Part shown: positions 1-7,333 of the stretch, piece by piece
How positions within the stretch are numbered: the stretch's first letter is position 1
Layout of the letters: the number at the start of each line of letters is the position of its first letter
Source of the DNA: RGIG3513 sp045658985
GTDB lineage: Bacteria > Bacillota > Clostridia > Oscillospirales > Butyricicoccaceae
Reading direction: 5' to 3'
DNA length: 32,325 nt
Assembly: GCA_045658985.1 (NCBI GenBank)
Contig: JAZOWC010000017.1
Location: 1-32,325, forward strand
Notes under the pieces: generated by a model
The model's database searches: none
The model's input: only the letters and a program-made list of their open reading frames with translations
Told to the model about the DNA's origin: nothing
Translations under genes and position numbers: made by a program

Positions 1-441
1 GTCAATATGAAGCTCTGTGAGCGCCTCGGTCTGGACAAGGAGTATTACTCGGTGGCCATCCCTCTGGGCGCAACCATCAATATGGACGGCGCGGCCATCA
101 CCATCACCGTTATGTCTCTCGCCGCCGCATTCACCATGGGCATTCAGGTCAACCCCGTTGTTGCCGTACTGCTCAGCCTTGTTGCAACCCTGGGCGCCTG
201 CGGCGCATCGGGCGTGGCAGGCGGCTCGCTGCTGCTGATCCCCATGGCCTGCGCTCTGCTCAACGTGCCTCAGGACATCGCCATGCAGGTGGTCGCAGTC
301 GGCTTTATCATCGGCGTGGTTCAGGATTCTCTCGAGACCGCCATCAACTCCTCGGGTGACGTTATCTTCTGCGCCACCGCCGAGTTCAGAGAGTGGCAGA
401 AGCAGGGCAAGACAGTAGACTTCAAGCTCATGGACAAATAA
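1..441 (+). CDS. sstT: Na+/serine-threonine symporter SstT-like, C-terminal part (5' end outside window)
   Basis: The reading frame is open from base 1, so this is the last ~146 residues of a longer gene. The product belongs to the dicarboxylate/amino acid:cation symporter family (SstT/GltP type), inner-membrane carriers that import small amino acids with Na+. The visible part holds the conserved NMDGAAITIT stretch (the family's substrate/cation-binding NMDGT-like motif), a glycine/alanine-rich re-entrant region (GACGASGVAGGSLLL), and the late helix with VGFIIGVVQDSLETAINSS, which is typical of SstT rather than GltP/DctA. It ends in a short charged tail. A perfect hairpin follows 12 bp after the stop. 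The family is secure. Serine/threonine as substrate is inferred from motif resemblance. Confidence 0.85.
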   Translation, partial: VNMKLCERLGLDKEYYSVAIPLGATINMDGAAITITVMSLAAAFTMGIQVNPVVAVLLSLVATLGACGASGVAGGSLLLIPMACALLNVPQDIAMQVVAVGFIIGVVQDSLETAINSSGDVIFCATAEFREWQKQGKTVDFKLMDK

Positions 442-453
442 AACACACCATCC

Positions 454-481
454 GACACACCCCGATAATTCGGGGTGTGTC
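454..481 (+). terminator. hairpin after sstT, probable intrinsic terminator
   Basis: An 11-bp perfect stem (GACACACCCCG at 454-464 with CGGGGTGTGTC at 471-481) closes a loop of about six bases and starts 12 bp after the sstT stop. The T-run behind it is short and broken (GGATTTTA), so termination may be incomplete. It lies just before the por operon, for which no clear promoter can be seen, so some read-through into porG is possible. Confidence 0.6.
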
Positions 482-525
482 AGTGGATTTTACAGAGCAA
501 AACAAGCAGAAAGGTGAACGAAAAA

Positions 526-1104
526 ATGAAAGACATCGTAGAAATCCGCTGGCACGGCCGCGGCGGGCAGGGTGCAAAAACCGCATCGCTGCTGCTGGCC
601 GATGCGGCGTTTAATACGGGCAAGTACGTTCAGGGCTTTCCCGAGTACGGCCCCGAGCGTATGGGCGCACCCATAACCGCCTACAACCGCATCAGCAGTG
701 AGCGCAGCACCGTCCACTCCAATATCTACTATCCCGACTACGTGGTGGTTGTAGACGAGACTCTGCTTACTGCCGTGGACGTCACCGCAGGCCTCAAGCC
801 TGAGGGCGCCATCGTCATCAATTCGGGCAAAACTCCCGAGCAGCTGCGCCCTCTGCTCAAAGGCTACAGCGGCCGTGTCTGCACCATCGACGCAGGCAGA
901 ATATCCGAGGAAGAGCTGGGCAAAAACTTCCCCAACACTCCTATGCTGGCGGCGATAGTCAAGGTCAGCCGTGTGGTTGAGCCTGACGCGTTCGTCAAGG
1001 ATATGGAGGCATCCTTCAAGCATAAGTTTGCCTCCAAGCCTCAGGTCATAGAGGGCAATATGCGCGCCCTCATACGCTCTATGGAGGAGGTGCAGGTAGG
1101 ATGA
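526..1104 (+). CDS. porG: 2-oxoacid:ferredoxin oxidoreductase, gamma subunit
   Basis: This is the gamma subunit (192 aa) of a four-subunit pyruvate/2-oxoacid:ferredoxin oxidoreductase, the cytoplasmic enzyme that oxidatively decarboxylates a 2-oxoacid to acyl-CoA and passes electrons to ferredoxin. The N-terminus EIRWHGRGGQGAKTASLLLA carries the family's GRGGQG motif, and FPEYGPERMGAP is the matching second signature. The ATG at 526 was chosen because an AGAAAGGTG ribosome-binding site precedes it at 509-517. A frame-open extension to 475 would run into the terminator hairpin. The stop overlaps the porD start by four bases (ATGA), indicating translational coupling. Length fits the family (about 180-190 aa). 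Pyruvate is the likeliest substrate, but 2-ketoisovalerate cannot be excluded by eye. Confidence 0.93.
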   Translation: MKDIVEIRWHGRGGQGAKTASLLLADAAFNTGKYVQGFPEYGPERMGAPITAYNRISSERSTVHSNIYYPDYVVVVDETLLTAVDVTAGLKPEGAIVINSGKTPEQLRPLLKGYSGRVCTIDAGRISEEELGKNFPNTPMLAAIVKVSRVVEPDAFVKDMEASFKHKFASKPQVIEGNMRALIRSMEEVQVG

Positions 1105-1409
1105 GTCATCTGGCAAAAGACATGACCGCAGATGTCAAGTGGCAGGATATAACCCCCGGCTGCAATATTTTTGAGGGCGGCACGTCGGCCTCTGTACAGA
1201 CGGGTGACTGGCGTGTGCTCAAGCCCGTGATCGACTGGGCCAAGTGCAGGCAGTGCCTGCTTTGCGCTCCCGTATGCCCCGATATGTCTGTTCCCGTGGA
1301 CAAGGACGGCAAACGCGGCGAGTTCAACTATTTCTTCTGCAAAGGCTGCGGCATCTGCTCAAACGTATGTCCGTTCGATGCCATCACCATGGTCAGAGAC
1401 GAGAAATAA
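1101..1409 (+). CDS. porD: 2-oxoacid:ferredoxin oxidoreductase, delta (ferredoxin-like) subunit
   Basis: This 102-aa iron-sulfur subunit moves electrons from the TPP-bound intermediate towards ferredoxin. Two classical 4Fe-4S motifs are visible: CRQCLLCAPVCP (about residues 50-61) and CKGCGICSNVCP (about 80-91), each CxxCxxCxxxCP. The first ~45 residues contain no cysteine cluster apart from a single Cys and resemble the short N-terminal arm of PorD proteins. The start codon overlaps the porG stop (ATGA at 1101-1104), and porA follows after a strong AAGGAGGGG site. The separate delta subunit marks this as the four-subunit (archaeal/Thermotoga/clostridial) form and not the single-chain PFOR. 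Confidence 0.93.
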   Translation: MSHLAKDMTADVKWQDITPGCNIFEGGTSASVQTGDWRVLKPVIDWAKCRQCLLCAPVCPDMSVPVDKDGKRGEFNYFFCKGCGICSNVCPFDAITMVRDEK

Positions 1410-1425
1410 GGAGGGGAATACAGCT

Positions 1426-2604
1426 ATGGGTATCAGAGAAAGACTGTCAGGCAACGAGGCCGTTGCCTACGCAATGAAGCAGATCAACCCCGACGTTATG
1501 GGTGCATTCCCTATCACGCCCTCCACCGAGATCCCTCAGTATTTTGGTGCATACGTTGACAACGGAGAGGTGGATACCGAGTTTGTCACCGTGGAGTCCG
1601 AGCATTCCTCCATGTCCGTCTGTATCGGCGCTCAGGCGGCAGGCTGCCGTGCAGTCAGCGCCACCAGCTCCTGCGGACTGAGCTATATGACCGAGATGCT
1701 GTACGTGGCGGCCTCCGACCGCCTGCCCATCACTTTGGCGGTGTCCTGCCGCGCACTGTCGGGCCCCATCAATATCAACAACGACCACTCGGATGCAATG
1801 AGCGTCCGCGACAGCGGCTGGCTGATGCTGTTTGCCGAGACCAATCAGGAGGCATACGACAACTACCTGCAGGCTATGCCTATCGCTGAGGCCGTGGGTC
1901 TGCCCATTATGATCTGTCAGGACGGATTTATCACCTCCCACGCTATCGAGAACATCGAGCTGGTGGAGACCGAGCAGGTCAAAGCCTTCGTAGGTGAGTA
2001 CAAGCCTCAGCACTACCTGCTCAACAAGGACGAGCCCATCGCCGTGGGCGCATACGCCACCCCCACCTATTATATGGAGTCCAAGCGTCTGCAGGCGCAG
2101 GCTATGCTGGATGCCAAAGATGTCATCCGCAAGGTCGGTGCCGAGTTTGGCGCTCTGACAGGCCGCCGCTACGAGCTGATCGAGAAGTATATGATGGACG
2201 ACGCAGAGCAGGCCATTTTGATCATCGGCTCCTCCGCAGGCACTGCCAAAGCCGCCGTCAACGAGCTTCGCGCTCAGGGCAAAAAGGTTGGCCTCATCAA
2301 GATCCGCTCCTTCCGTCCCTTCCCCGCAGAGGACATAGCCGACGCACTGAAGAACGTCAAAGCCTTTGCCGCAATGGACAAGGATGACAGCTTCAACGCC
2401 CACTGCGGCCCTCTCTATGCCGAGACCTGTGCCGCACTGTACGCAAAGGGCGTCTGCGCCCCCAAGGGCATCAACTACATCTACGGTCTGGGCGGCCGTG
2501 ACGTCCGTGTTGAGAGCATCAAGCATGTGTTCTCCGAGCTGGAGAAGATCGCCGACAGCGGCGAGACGGGCGACACCTATCGCTATCTGGACGTCCGCGA
2601 ATAA
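1426..2604 (+). CDS. porA: 2-oxoacid:ferredoxin oxidoreductase, alpha subunit
   Basis: This is the alpha subunit (392 aa), which carries the pyrimidine-binding part of the TPP site and the domain contacting CoA. The N-terminal region GNEAVAYAMKQINPDVMGAF, then PITPSTEIPQYF, and the VTVESEHSSMSVCIGAQAAG stretch are typical; the conserved glutamate of VESEHS lies where the TPP-activating Glu is expected. The C-terminal half has the transketolase-C-like fold (LIIGSSAGTAKAAVNELRAQ, then KIRSFRPFP). The ATG at 1426 was chosen because AAGGAGGGG at 1408-1416 precedes it at normal spacing; an in-frame ATG at 1378 lies inside porD. PorB follows after 14 bp. Length matches PorA (about 390 aa). Confidence 0.93.
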   Translation: MGIRERLSGNEAVAYAMKQINPDVMGAFPITPSTEIPQYFGAYVDNGEVDTEFVTVESEHSSMSVCIGAQAAGCRAVSATSSCGLSYMTEMLYVAASDRLPITLAVSCRALSGPININNDHSDAMSVRDSGWLMLFAETNQEAYDNYLQAMPIAEAVGLPIMICQDGFITSHAIENIELVETEQVKAFVGEYKPQHYLLNKDEPIAVGAYATPTYYMESKRLQAQAMLDAKDVIRKVGAEFGALTGRRYELIEKYMMDDAEQAILIIGSSAGTAKAAVNELRAQGKKVGLIKIRSFRPFPAEDIADALKNVKAFAAMDKDDSFNAHCGPLYAETCAALYAKGVCAPKGINYIYGLGGRDVRVESIKHVFSELEKIADSGETGDTYRYLDVRE

Positions 2605-2618
2605 GGAGGGAACGAGTT

Positions 2619-3551
2619 ATGGCTTATAATCTCAAAGAAAATCTGATGAAAGAAGACCGCCTGGAAGGCGGCCACAGAATGTGCGCGGGCTGCGGCTCGC
2701 CCATCGCGGTGCGTACCATCCTCCGTGCCCTCGAGCCCGAGGACAAGGCTGTGGTCTGCTCGGCAACCAGCTGTCTCGAGGTGTCTACCTTCATGTACCC
2801 CTATAATGCGTGGAAGGACAGCTTTATCCACAATGCATTTGAGAACGCCGCCGCCACAATTTCGGGCGTGGAGGCTGCCTACAACCTGATGAAAAAGAAG
2901 GGCAAAATAGACGAGACATGGAAGTTCATCACCTTCGGCGGCGACGGCGGCACCTATGATATAGGCTTCCAGAGCCTGTCGGGCGCTTTTGAGCGCGGCC
3001 ACGATTTTGTCTACGTCTGCTACGATAACGAGGCCTATATGAACACCGGCATCCAGCGTTCTTCCTCCACCCCGCACTTTGCCGATACCACCACCACACC
3101 CGCAGGCACCGTTATCCCCGGCAAGCTGCAGCAGAAGAAGAACCTGACCCGCATCATGGTCGCTCACGGCGCACCCTACGTTGCCCAGACCACCTTTATC
3201 GGCAATTTCAAGGACATCACAGACAAAGCTCACAAAGCCATCTACACCCACGGCCCCACCTTCCTCAACGTAATGGCTCCCTGCCCCCGCGGCTGGAGAT
3301 ACCCCAGCGAAAAGCTGATGGAGGTCACCCGCGCCGCCGTGGAGACCTGCGTCTGGCCTCTCTACGAGGTCATCGAGGGCAAATACGTGCTCAACTATAT
3401 GCCCAAGAACAAGCTGCCCGTTGAGGAGTATCTCAAGCTTCAGGGCAGATTTGCCCATATGTTCAAGCCCGGCAACGAGTGGATGATTGAGCAGGTACAG
3501 CAGGAAGTTGACAAGAGCTGGGAAGAACTCCTCGCCCTCTGCAATATGTAA
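2619..3551 (+). CDS. porB: 2-oxoacid:ferredoxin oxidoreductase, beta (TPP-binding) subunit
   Basis: This is the beta subunit (310 aa), holding TPP/Mg2+ and the proximal 4Fe-4S cluster. The cluster cysteines are visible as CAGCGSP near residue 22, a Cys in VVCSATSCLE near 50, and a Cys in the late APCPRGW motif. The TPP motif is the GGDGGTYDIGFQSLSGAF stretch (about residues 107-124), followed by NEAYMNTGIQRSSSTP, which matches the family's NxxYxNTGxQxSxxTP magnesium/TPP loop. It starts 14 bp after porA behind AAGGAGGGA and ends the operon; stem-loops follow. The order gamma-delta-alpha-beta is the usual one for this enzyme. Confidence 0.94.
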   Translation: MAYNLKENLMKEDRLEGGHRMCAGCGSPIAVRTILRALEPEDKAVVCSATSCLEVSTFMYPYNAWKDSFIHNAFENAAATISGVEAAYNLMKKKGKIDETWKFITFGGDGGTYDIGFQSLSGAFERGHDFVYVCYDNEAYMNTGIQRSSSTPHFADTTTTPAGTVIPGKLQQKKNLTRIMVAHGAPYVAQTTFIGNFKDITDKAHKAIYTHGPTFLNVMAPCPRGWRYPSEKLMEVTRAAVETCVWPLYEVIEGKYVLNYMPKNKLPVEEYLKLQGRFAHMFKPGNEWMIEQVQQEVDKSWEELLALCNM

Positions 3552-3571
3552 CCCGAAATACTAGCCGCATA

Positions 3572-3607
3572 CAGGTCAAAAAAAGACCTGAAAACCATCG
3601 GTTTTCA
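3572..3607 (+). other. two adjacent stem-loops after porB
   Basis: Two hairpins overlap slightly: CAGGTC/GACCTG (3572-3577 and 3585-3590, A7 loop) and TGAAAACC/GGTTTTCA (3589-3596 and 3600-3607, loop ATC). A run of six T follows at 3612-3617 after AAGGC. Because they share bases 3589-3590 the two helices compete at their edges. They may act as a weak first terminator or as a 3'-end stabiliser ahead of the stronger terminator at 3634. Confidence 0.5.
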
Positions 3608-3633
3608 AGGCTTTTTTATGGTACAGACAAAAC

Positions 3634-3663
3634 AAAAGCCACCGGAAAACCCCGGTGGCTTTT
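3634..3663. terminator. bidirectional intrinsic terminator between porB and putP
   Basis: A perfect 12-bp stem (AAAAGCCACCGG at 3634-3645 with CCGGTGGCTTTT at 3652-3663) closes a six-base loop. It has A-runs on the left and T-runs on the right, so each strand reads GC stem followed by U tract. It lies between the convergent porB and putP genes and would end both transcripts. Confidence 0.88.
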
Positions 3664-3677
3664 GAAAATCTTTGATT

Positions 3678-5138
3678 TTATTCGATCTCGCCGGAGGCTA
3701 CCTTGTCGAATACCTCGGTAACTTCCTTGGAGGGAGCAGCGGTCAGCAGAGTGACAACGACTGCGGCAACAGCGCCGAGGATGAAGCCGGGGATGATCTC
3801 GTAGATGCCGAAGCTCTTGAAGAACACCAGCCACAGAATGTCCACGGCGGCACCGGTTACGATACCTGCGACAGCGCCCGCAAAGTTAAATCTGCGCCAG
3901 AACAGAGAGAGCATGATTGTGGGGCCGAATGCGGCGCCGAACACGCCCCATGCGTTCTCGACCAGACCCATAATTGTGCCCGAGTTGGGATTTGCGGCAA
4001 TCAGCACGGCAATAACAGCGATGGCAAGAACCACAAATCTGCCGGCCCAGAGCATCTCCTTTTCGTTTGCCTTGTCCTTGCGGATGATGGGCTTGTATAC
4101 GTCACTTGCAAAAGCCGAGGCGGATGCAAGCAGCTGGGAGTCGGCGGTGCTCATTGCGGCGGCGAGGATAGCCGACAGCAGCAGACCGCTGATGATGGCG
4201 GGGAATATCTTGCGTACCATGGTGATGAATACCACCGAGCTGTCGGCGATCTCACCGAGGAACAGATGGCCGATAACGCCTGCTGCAACCGAGAAGATGA
4301 GTATCAGCACAGTCCATGTGATACCGATCTTGGCGCTCTTTTTGAGATCCTTGTCGGAGCGCAGGGACATAAATCTGATGATGATGTGGGGCATACCAAA
4401 GTAGCCGAGACCCCAGCCCAGACCGGAGAGGACGTCCTTCCAGTTGGAGAAGAGGTTCCAGTAGCCTTCGGGCAGAGTGCTGAGAGAGCCTGCGCCTTCG
4501 CCGCCGCTGATGAGAGCCAGCGCGAAGATAGGAGCGATGAGCAGAGCGCCCAGCATCAAAAGACCTTGGAAGAAGTCTGTCCAGCAGACTGCCGAGAAGC
4601 CGCCCAGGAAGGTGTAGCTGATAATGATGAATGCGGCTATGTACATGCACAGAGTTGCATCAAGACCCATAACCGTGTTGAACAGTGTGCCGCAGGCTTT
4701 GATGCTGGATGCGGCGTAGATGGTGTAGGCAACCAGGAATATGACCGCGCTGATGATCTGCAGAGAGCGGTTGGAGGTCATAAAACGGTTGGTCAGATAC
4801 TGGGGGATGGTGATCGAGTCGTTGGCTGCGATGGAATATCTGCGCAGACGGGGAGCTTCGATAAGCCAGCTGAGAGCATAGCCGATGCCCAGACCGATGG
4901 CTATCCAAGCCTGACCCAGACCGAGAGCGTAGATGGATGCGGGCAGACCCATCAGTACCCACGCACTCATATCGGAGGCGCCTGCCGACAGAGCCGAGAC
5001 CCAGGGGCCCATATTTCTGCCGCCGAGGAAGTATTCCTTCTCACCGCCGCTCTTGCTGCGTACGAAGAAATAAATACCGATACCCAGCATAAAGCACAGG
5101 TACAGCACAAAGATGATAAGTTCAGCATTGAATGTCAT
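3678..5138 (-). CDS. putP: Na+/proline symporter PutP
   Basis: This is a sodium:solute symporter (LeuT fold, about 13 membrane helices, 486 aa) that imports proline with Na+ across the cytoplasmic membrane. The SALSAGASDMSAWVLMGLP stretch is the PutP signature around helix II, including the serine/aspartate-rich segment tied to Na+ and proline binding. YFLGGRNMGPWVSALSAGAS just before it and ILAAAMSTADSQLLASASAF in the second half (helix VIII, S-T-A-D-S Na+ site) are also typical. I chose the ATG at 5138 rather than an in-frame ATG nine codons upstream because GGAGTGG (5146-5152 on the minus strand) sits seven bases before it. The gene has its own consensus promoter and converges on the por operon. 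Confidence 0.92.
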   Translation of the reverse strand: MTFNAELIIFVLYLCFMLGIGIYFFVRSKSGGEKEYFLGGRNMGPWVSALSAGASDMSAWVLMGLPASIYALGLGQAWIAIGLGIGYALSWLIEAPRLRRYSIAANDSITIPQYLTNRFMTSNRSLQIISAVIFLVAYTIYAASSIKACGTLFNTVMGLDATLCMYIAAFIIISYTFLGGFSAVCWTDFFQGLLMLGALLIAPIFALALISGGEGAGSLSTLPEGYWNLFSNWKDVLSGLGWGLGYFGMPHIIIRFMSLRSDKDLKKSAKIGITWTVLILIFSVAAGVIGHLFLGEIADSSVVFITMVRKIFPAIISGLLLSAILAAAMSTADSQLLASASAFASDVYKPIIRKDKANEKEMLWAGRFVVLAIAVIAVLIAANPNSGTIMGLVENAWGVFGAAFGPTIMLSLFWRRFNFAGAVAGIVTGAAVDILWLVFFKSFGIYEIIPGFILGAVAAVVVTLLTAAPSKEVTEVFDKVASGEIE

Positions 5139-5158
5139 GCTGTTTCCACTCCAATCTT

Positions 5159-5174
5159 CCGACAAAATCGTCGG
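5159..5174 (-). other. small hairpin in the putP leader
   Basis: CCGAC/GTCGG arms (5159-5163 and 5170-5174) around six A/T-rich bases form a short stem in the 5' untranslated RNA of putP, ending six bases before its Shine-Dalgarno site. It could tune translation, but a 5-bp stem alone is weak evidence. Confidence 0.35.
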
Positions 5175-5194
5175 TTTTTATGTATAATGTATGA

Positions 5195-5223
5195 ATTATA
5201 CCATTCATATGACAAATTGTAAA
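5195..5223 (-). promoter_or_regulatory. sigma-A type promoter of putP
   Basis: Read on the minus strand: -35 TTTACA (5223-5218), a spacer of exactly 17 bp, and a perfect -10 TATAAT (5200-5195). Transcription should start near 5188, giving a leader of about 50 nt before the putP ATG. Confidence 0.85.
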
Positions 5224-5263
5224 GGTTTTTATGACTTTTTGTGATTTATACCCCAAAAACAAA

Positions 5264-5286
5264 CCCCGTCGGTCATCCCGACGGGG
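5264..5286 (-). terminator. intrinsic terminator of the ruvAB-glmMS operon
   Basis: A 9-bp stem (CCCCGTCGG at 5264-5272 with CCGACGGGG at 5278-5286) closes a five-base loop. On the minus strand it is followed by TTTGTTTTTGG. It starts 17 bp beyond the glmS stop. Confidence 0.87.
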
Positions 5287-5303
5287 CATAGAGTGTATAA
5301 AAG

Positions 5304-7127
5304 TTATTCTACCGTGACCGATTTTGCCAGATTGCGGGGCTTGTCGATGTCACAGCCCTTTGCCGCGCCTACGTAGTAGGAGAACAGCTGCATGGGGATG
5401 ATGCTCAGCGATGCCGAAAGCTCGGCAGGGCAGGAGGGGATCTTTATCACGTGGTCGCATACCTCGCCGTCGGGCTCAAAATCGCTGTTTGTAACCAGAA
5501 TGACGTCTGCGCCGCGGGCTTTGACCGACTTGACGTTGGATATGGTCTTCTCAAACAGAGCGGGGTCGCAGGCCAGCGCGATGACCACCGTGCCCTCCTC
5601 GATGAGGGAGATGGTGCCGTGCTTGAGCTCGCCGCCGGCATAAGCCTCGCTGTGGATATAGGAGATCTCCTTGAGCTTCAGCGATGCCTCCTGTGCGGCG
5701 GCACAGTCGATGCCTCTGCCGATAAAGAACATACTGCTGCGGTTATAGTAGCTTGATGCCAGATACTGGATCTGCTCGCGGAGCCCCAAGACTTCTTCGA
5801 TCTGCTCGGGCAGAGCGGAGATGCTCTTGCAGTACTCTCTGGCCTGAGCCTCGGTTATTCTGTTGTTGGCCAGCGCGGCCTTGATGGCTATGAGATACAA
5901 GGCGCCCAGCTGTGCCGAATATGCCTTGGTGGTGGCAACGGCTATCTCGGGGCCTGCCCAGGTGTACAGCACGCCGTCAGCCTCGCGGGCGGCGTTGGAC
6001 GCCACCACGTTGACCACCGCCACCGCCTTTGCGCCCTTGCGCTTGGCCTCACGCATAGCGGCCAGTGTATCGGCAGTCTCGCCCGACTGGGTGACCACTA
6101 TGCACAGGTCGTTGGGGCTGACTATGGGGTCGGAGTAGCGGAACTCCGATGCGATGGTTGCAATTACGGGGATGCGGGCGAGCTTTTCTATCAGCACCTT
6201 GCCCACCAGACCTGCATGCAGAGCGCTGCCGCAGGCCACGATATGTATGCAGCCGATGTCACGGAATATCTCATCGGTCAGTCCGCACTCTTCAAGCGCG
6301 GGCAGACCGTCCCTGATGCGGGGCGCGACGGTGTCGCGTACGGCCTTGGGCTGCTCCAAGATCTCCTTGATCATAAAATGCTCGTGACCGCCTTTTTCGG
6401 CAGAGGAGGTGTCCCAGGTGACAGTGTGTACTTCTTTTTCGATCTCCTCGCCCAGATCGTTGTATACGGTGACACCGTCTGCGGTGACGCGTGCAGCCTC
6501 ACCGTCGCTCAATACGATAAAACGGCGTGTCATCTGCAAAATGGCAGGGATGTCCGATGCGATCATGTTCTCGCCTTCGCCCAGACCGATGATCAGGGGG
6601 TTGTCGCGGCGGGTGCAGAACATCTCATTCGGTCTGTCTGCCGAGATGATGGCAAAAGCATAAGCGCCTCTCAGACGTCTGCCAAGCTCCAGCAGGGTGT
6701 CGATGGGGTCGCCGTTATAGAACATCTGAAACAGATGGGCCGCAACCTCGCTGTCGGTCTGGGATTTGATGGTGTATCCGCTCTGGCGAAGCATATCGCG
6801 GACTTCCAGATAGTTCTCAAGTATGCCGTTGTGAACCAGCGCAACACGTCCGTTGTCGCTGATATGGGGATGAGCGTTGACGTCCGAGGGCTCGCCGTGG
6901 GTAGCCCAGCGGGTGTGACCTATGCCGCAGTGAGCGCTGTGCTCGGTCTGCTGCAGCTTCTGGTCGAGGTTGCTGATACGGCCCTTGGTCTTGATGACCT
7001 TGAGCTCGTCGTCCTCAATAAGCGCCACGCCTGCCGAATCGTAGCCGCGGTATTCCAGCTTATAGAGGCCGTTTAGAAGAACGGGCACGGCATTCTTGCT
7101 GCCCGCATATCCAACTATTCCACACAT
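5304..7127 (-). CDS. glmS: glutamine--fructose-6-phosphate aminotransferase (isomerizing)
   Basis: GlmS (607 aa) makes glucosamine-6-phosphate from fructose-6-phosphate and glutamine, the first committed step to UDP-GlcNAc for peptidoglycan. The start is fixed at 7127 because the protein must begin MCGIVGYAG: after Met removal Cys1 is the glutaminase nucleophile. Longer in-frame upstream codons would translate the ribozyme. HTRWATHGEPSDVNAHPH is the glutamine amidotransferase type II signature; two SIS sugar-isomerase domains follow (VACGSALHAG and the FIGRGIDCAAAQEASLKLKE region), and the C-terminus DKPRNLAKSVTVE is the classic catalytic tail. GGAG lies eight bases before the ATG. It is the last gene of ruvA-ruvB-glmM-glmS, and its leader carries a glmS ribozyme. 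Confidence 0.97.
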   Translation of the reverse strand: MCGIVGYAGSKNAVPVLLNGLYKLEYRGYDSAGVALIEDDELKVIKTKGRISNLDQKLQQTEHSAHCGIGHTRWATHGEPSDVNAHPHISDNGRVALVHNGILENYLEVRDMLRQSGYTIKSQTDSEVAAHLFQMFYNGDPIDTLLELGRRLRGAYAFAIISADRPNEMFCTRRDNPLIIGLGEGENMIASDIPAILQMTRRFIVLSDGEAARVTADGVTVYNDLGEEIEKEVHTVTWDTSSAEKGGHEHFMIKEILEQPKAVRDTVAPRIRDGLPALEECGLTDEIFRDIGCIHIVACGSALHAGLVGKVLIEKLARIPVIATIASEFRYSDPIVSPNDLCIVVTQSGETADTLAAMREAKRKGAKAVAVVNVVASNAAREADGVLYTWAGPEIAVATTKAYSAQLGALYLIAIKAALANNRITEAQAREYCKSISALPEQIEEVLGLREQIQYLASSYYNRSSMFFIGRGIDCAAAQEASLKLKEISYIHSEAYAGGELKHGTISLIEEGTVVIALACDPALFEKTISNVKSVKARGADVILVTNSDFEPDGEVCDHVIKIPSCPAELSASLSIIPMQLFSYYVGAAKGCDIDKPRNLAKSVTVE

Positions 7128-7165
7128 ATATAATTCTCCGATATATTCAAAAAAGTATGACGTAT

Positions 7166-7329
7166 CCCTCGCGGGGCATTGTTTCGCAGTCGCCTGCGGT
7201 TTTTGCTCCCCGCGCTTGTGCCGCGGATACGTGCGGCAGGAGGCATCCGCCGAATATTTCGATTTTGGGGCGCTTTTGCACCCAACCTCCACCTCGTCAA
7301 CCTGCAAGCAGAATGCAGGTCCGGGCGCT
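7166..7329 (-). ncRNA. glmS self-cleaving ribozyme / riboswitch
   Basis: The minus-strand leader of glmS matches the glmS ribozyme. It opens A/GCGCC, where cleavage is expected between 7329 (A) and 7328 (G). P1 is a perfect 7-bp hairpin, ACCTGCA (7320-7314) with TGCAGGT (7306-7300). It runs into the conserved TTGACGAGGTGGAGGTT (7300-7284), then TCGAAAT and TCGGCGGATGCCTCC (7253-7239), a TGCCGC/GCGGCA hairpin followed by CAAGC (7238-7215), and a CCCCGCG/CGCGGGG closing helix (7214-7208 with 7176-7170). The class uses glucosamine-6-phosphate as cofactor to cut its own mRNA, lowering GlmS. The cut would fall only five bases after the glmM stop. An extra hairpin (7283-7268) sits in the P2 region. 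The outer limits are approximate; identity is based on the conserved core strings and helices. Confidence 0.93.
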
Positions 7330-7333
7330 TTGA

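Noticed and set aside
442..525. Promoter for the por operon
   Set aside because: I found no -35/-10 pair with acceptable spacing between the sstT hairpin and porG; the promoter may be non-consensus or transcription may come from upstream.
3672..5222. A 516-codon open frame on the + strand opposite putP
   Set aside because: It mirrors a clear putP gene, is rich in Asp/Gly/His/Glu without any domain, has no ribosome-binding site and spans the putP promoter. It is a by-product of GC-rich codon use.
7128..7307. N-terminal extension of glmS by 60 codons
   Set aside because: It would translate the ribozyme core and bury the catalytic Cys1, which must follow the initiator Met.
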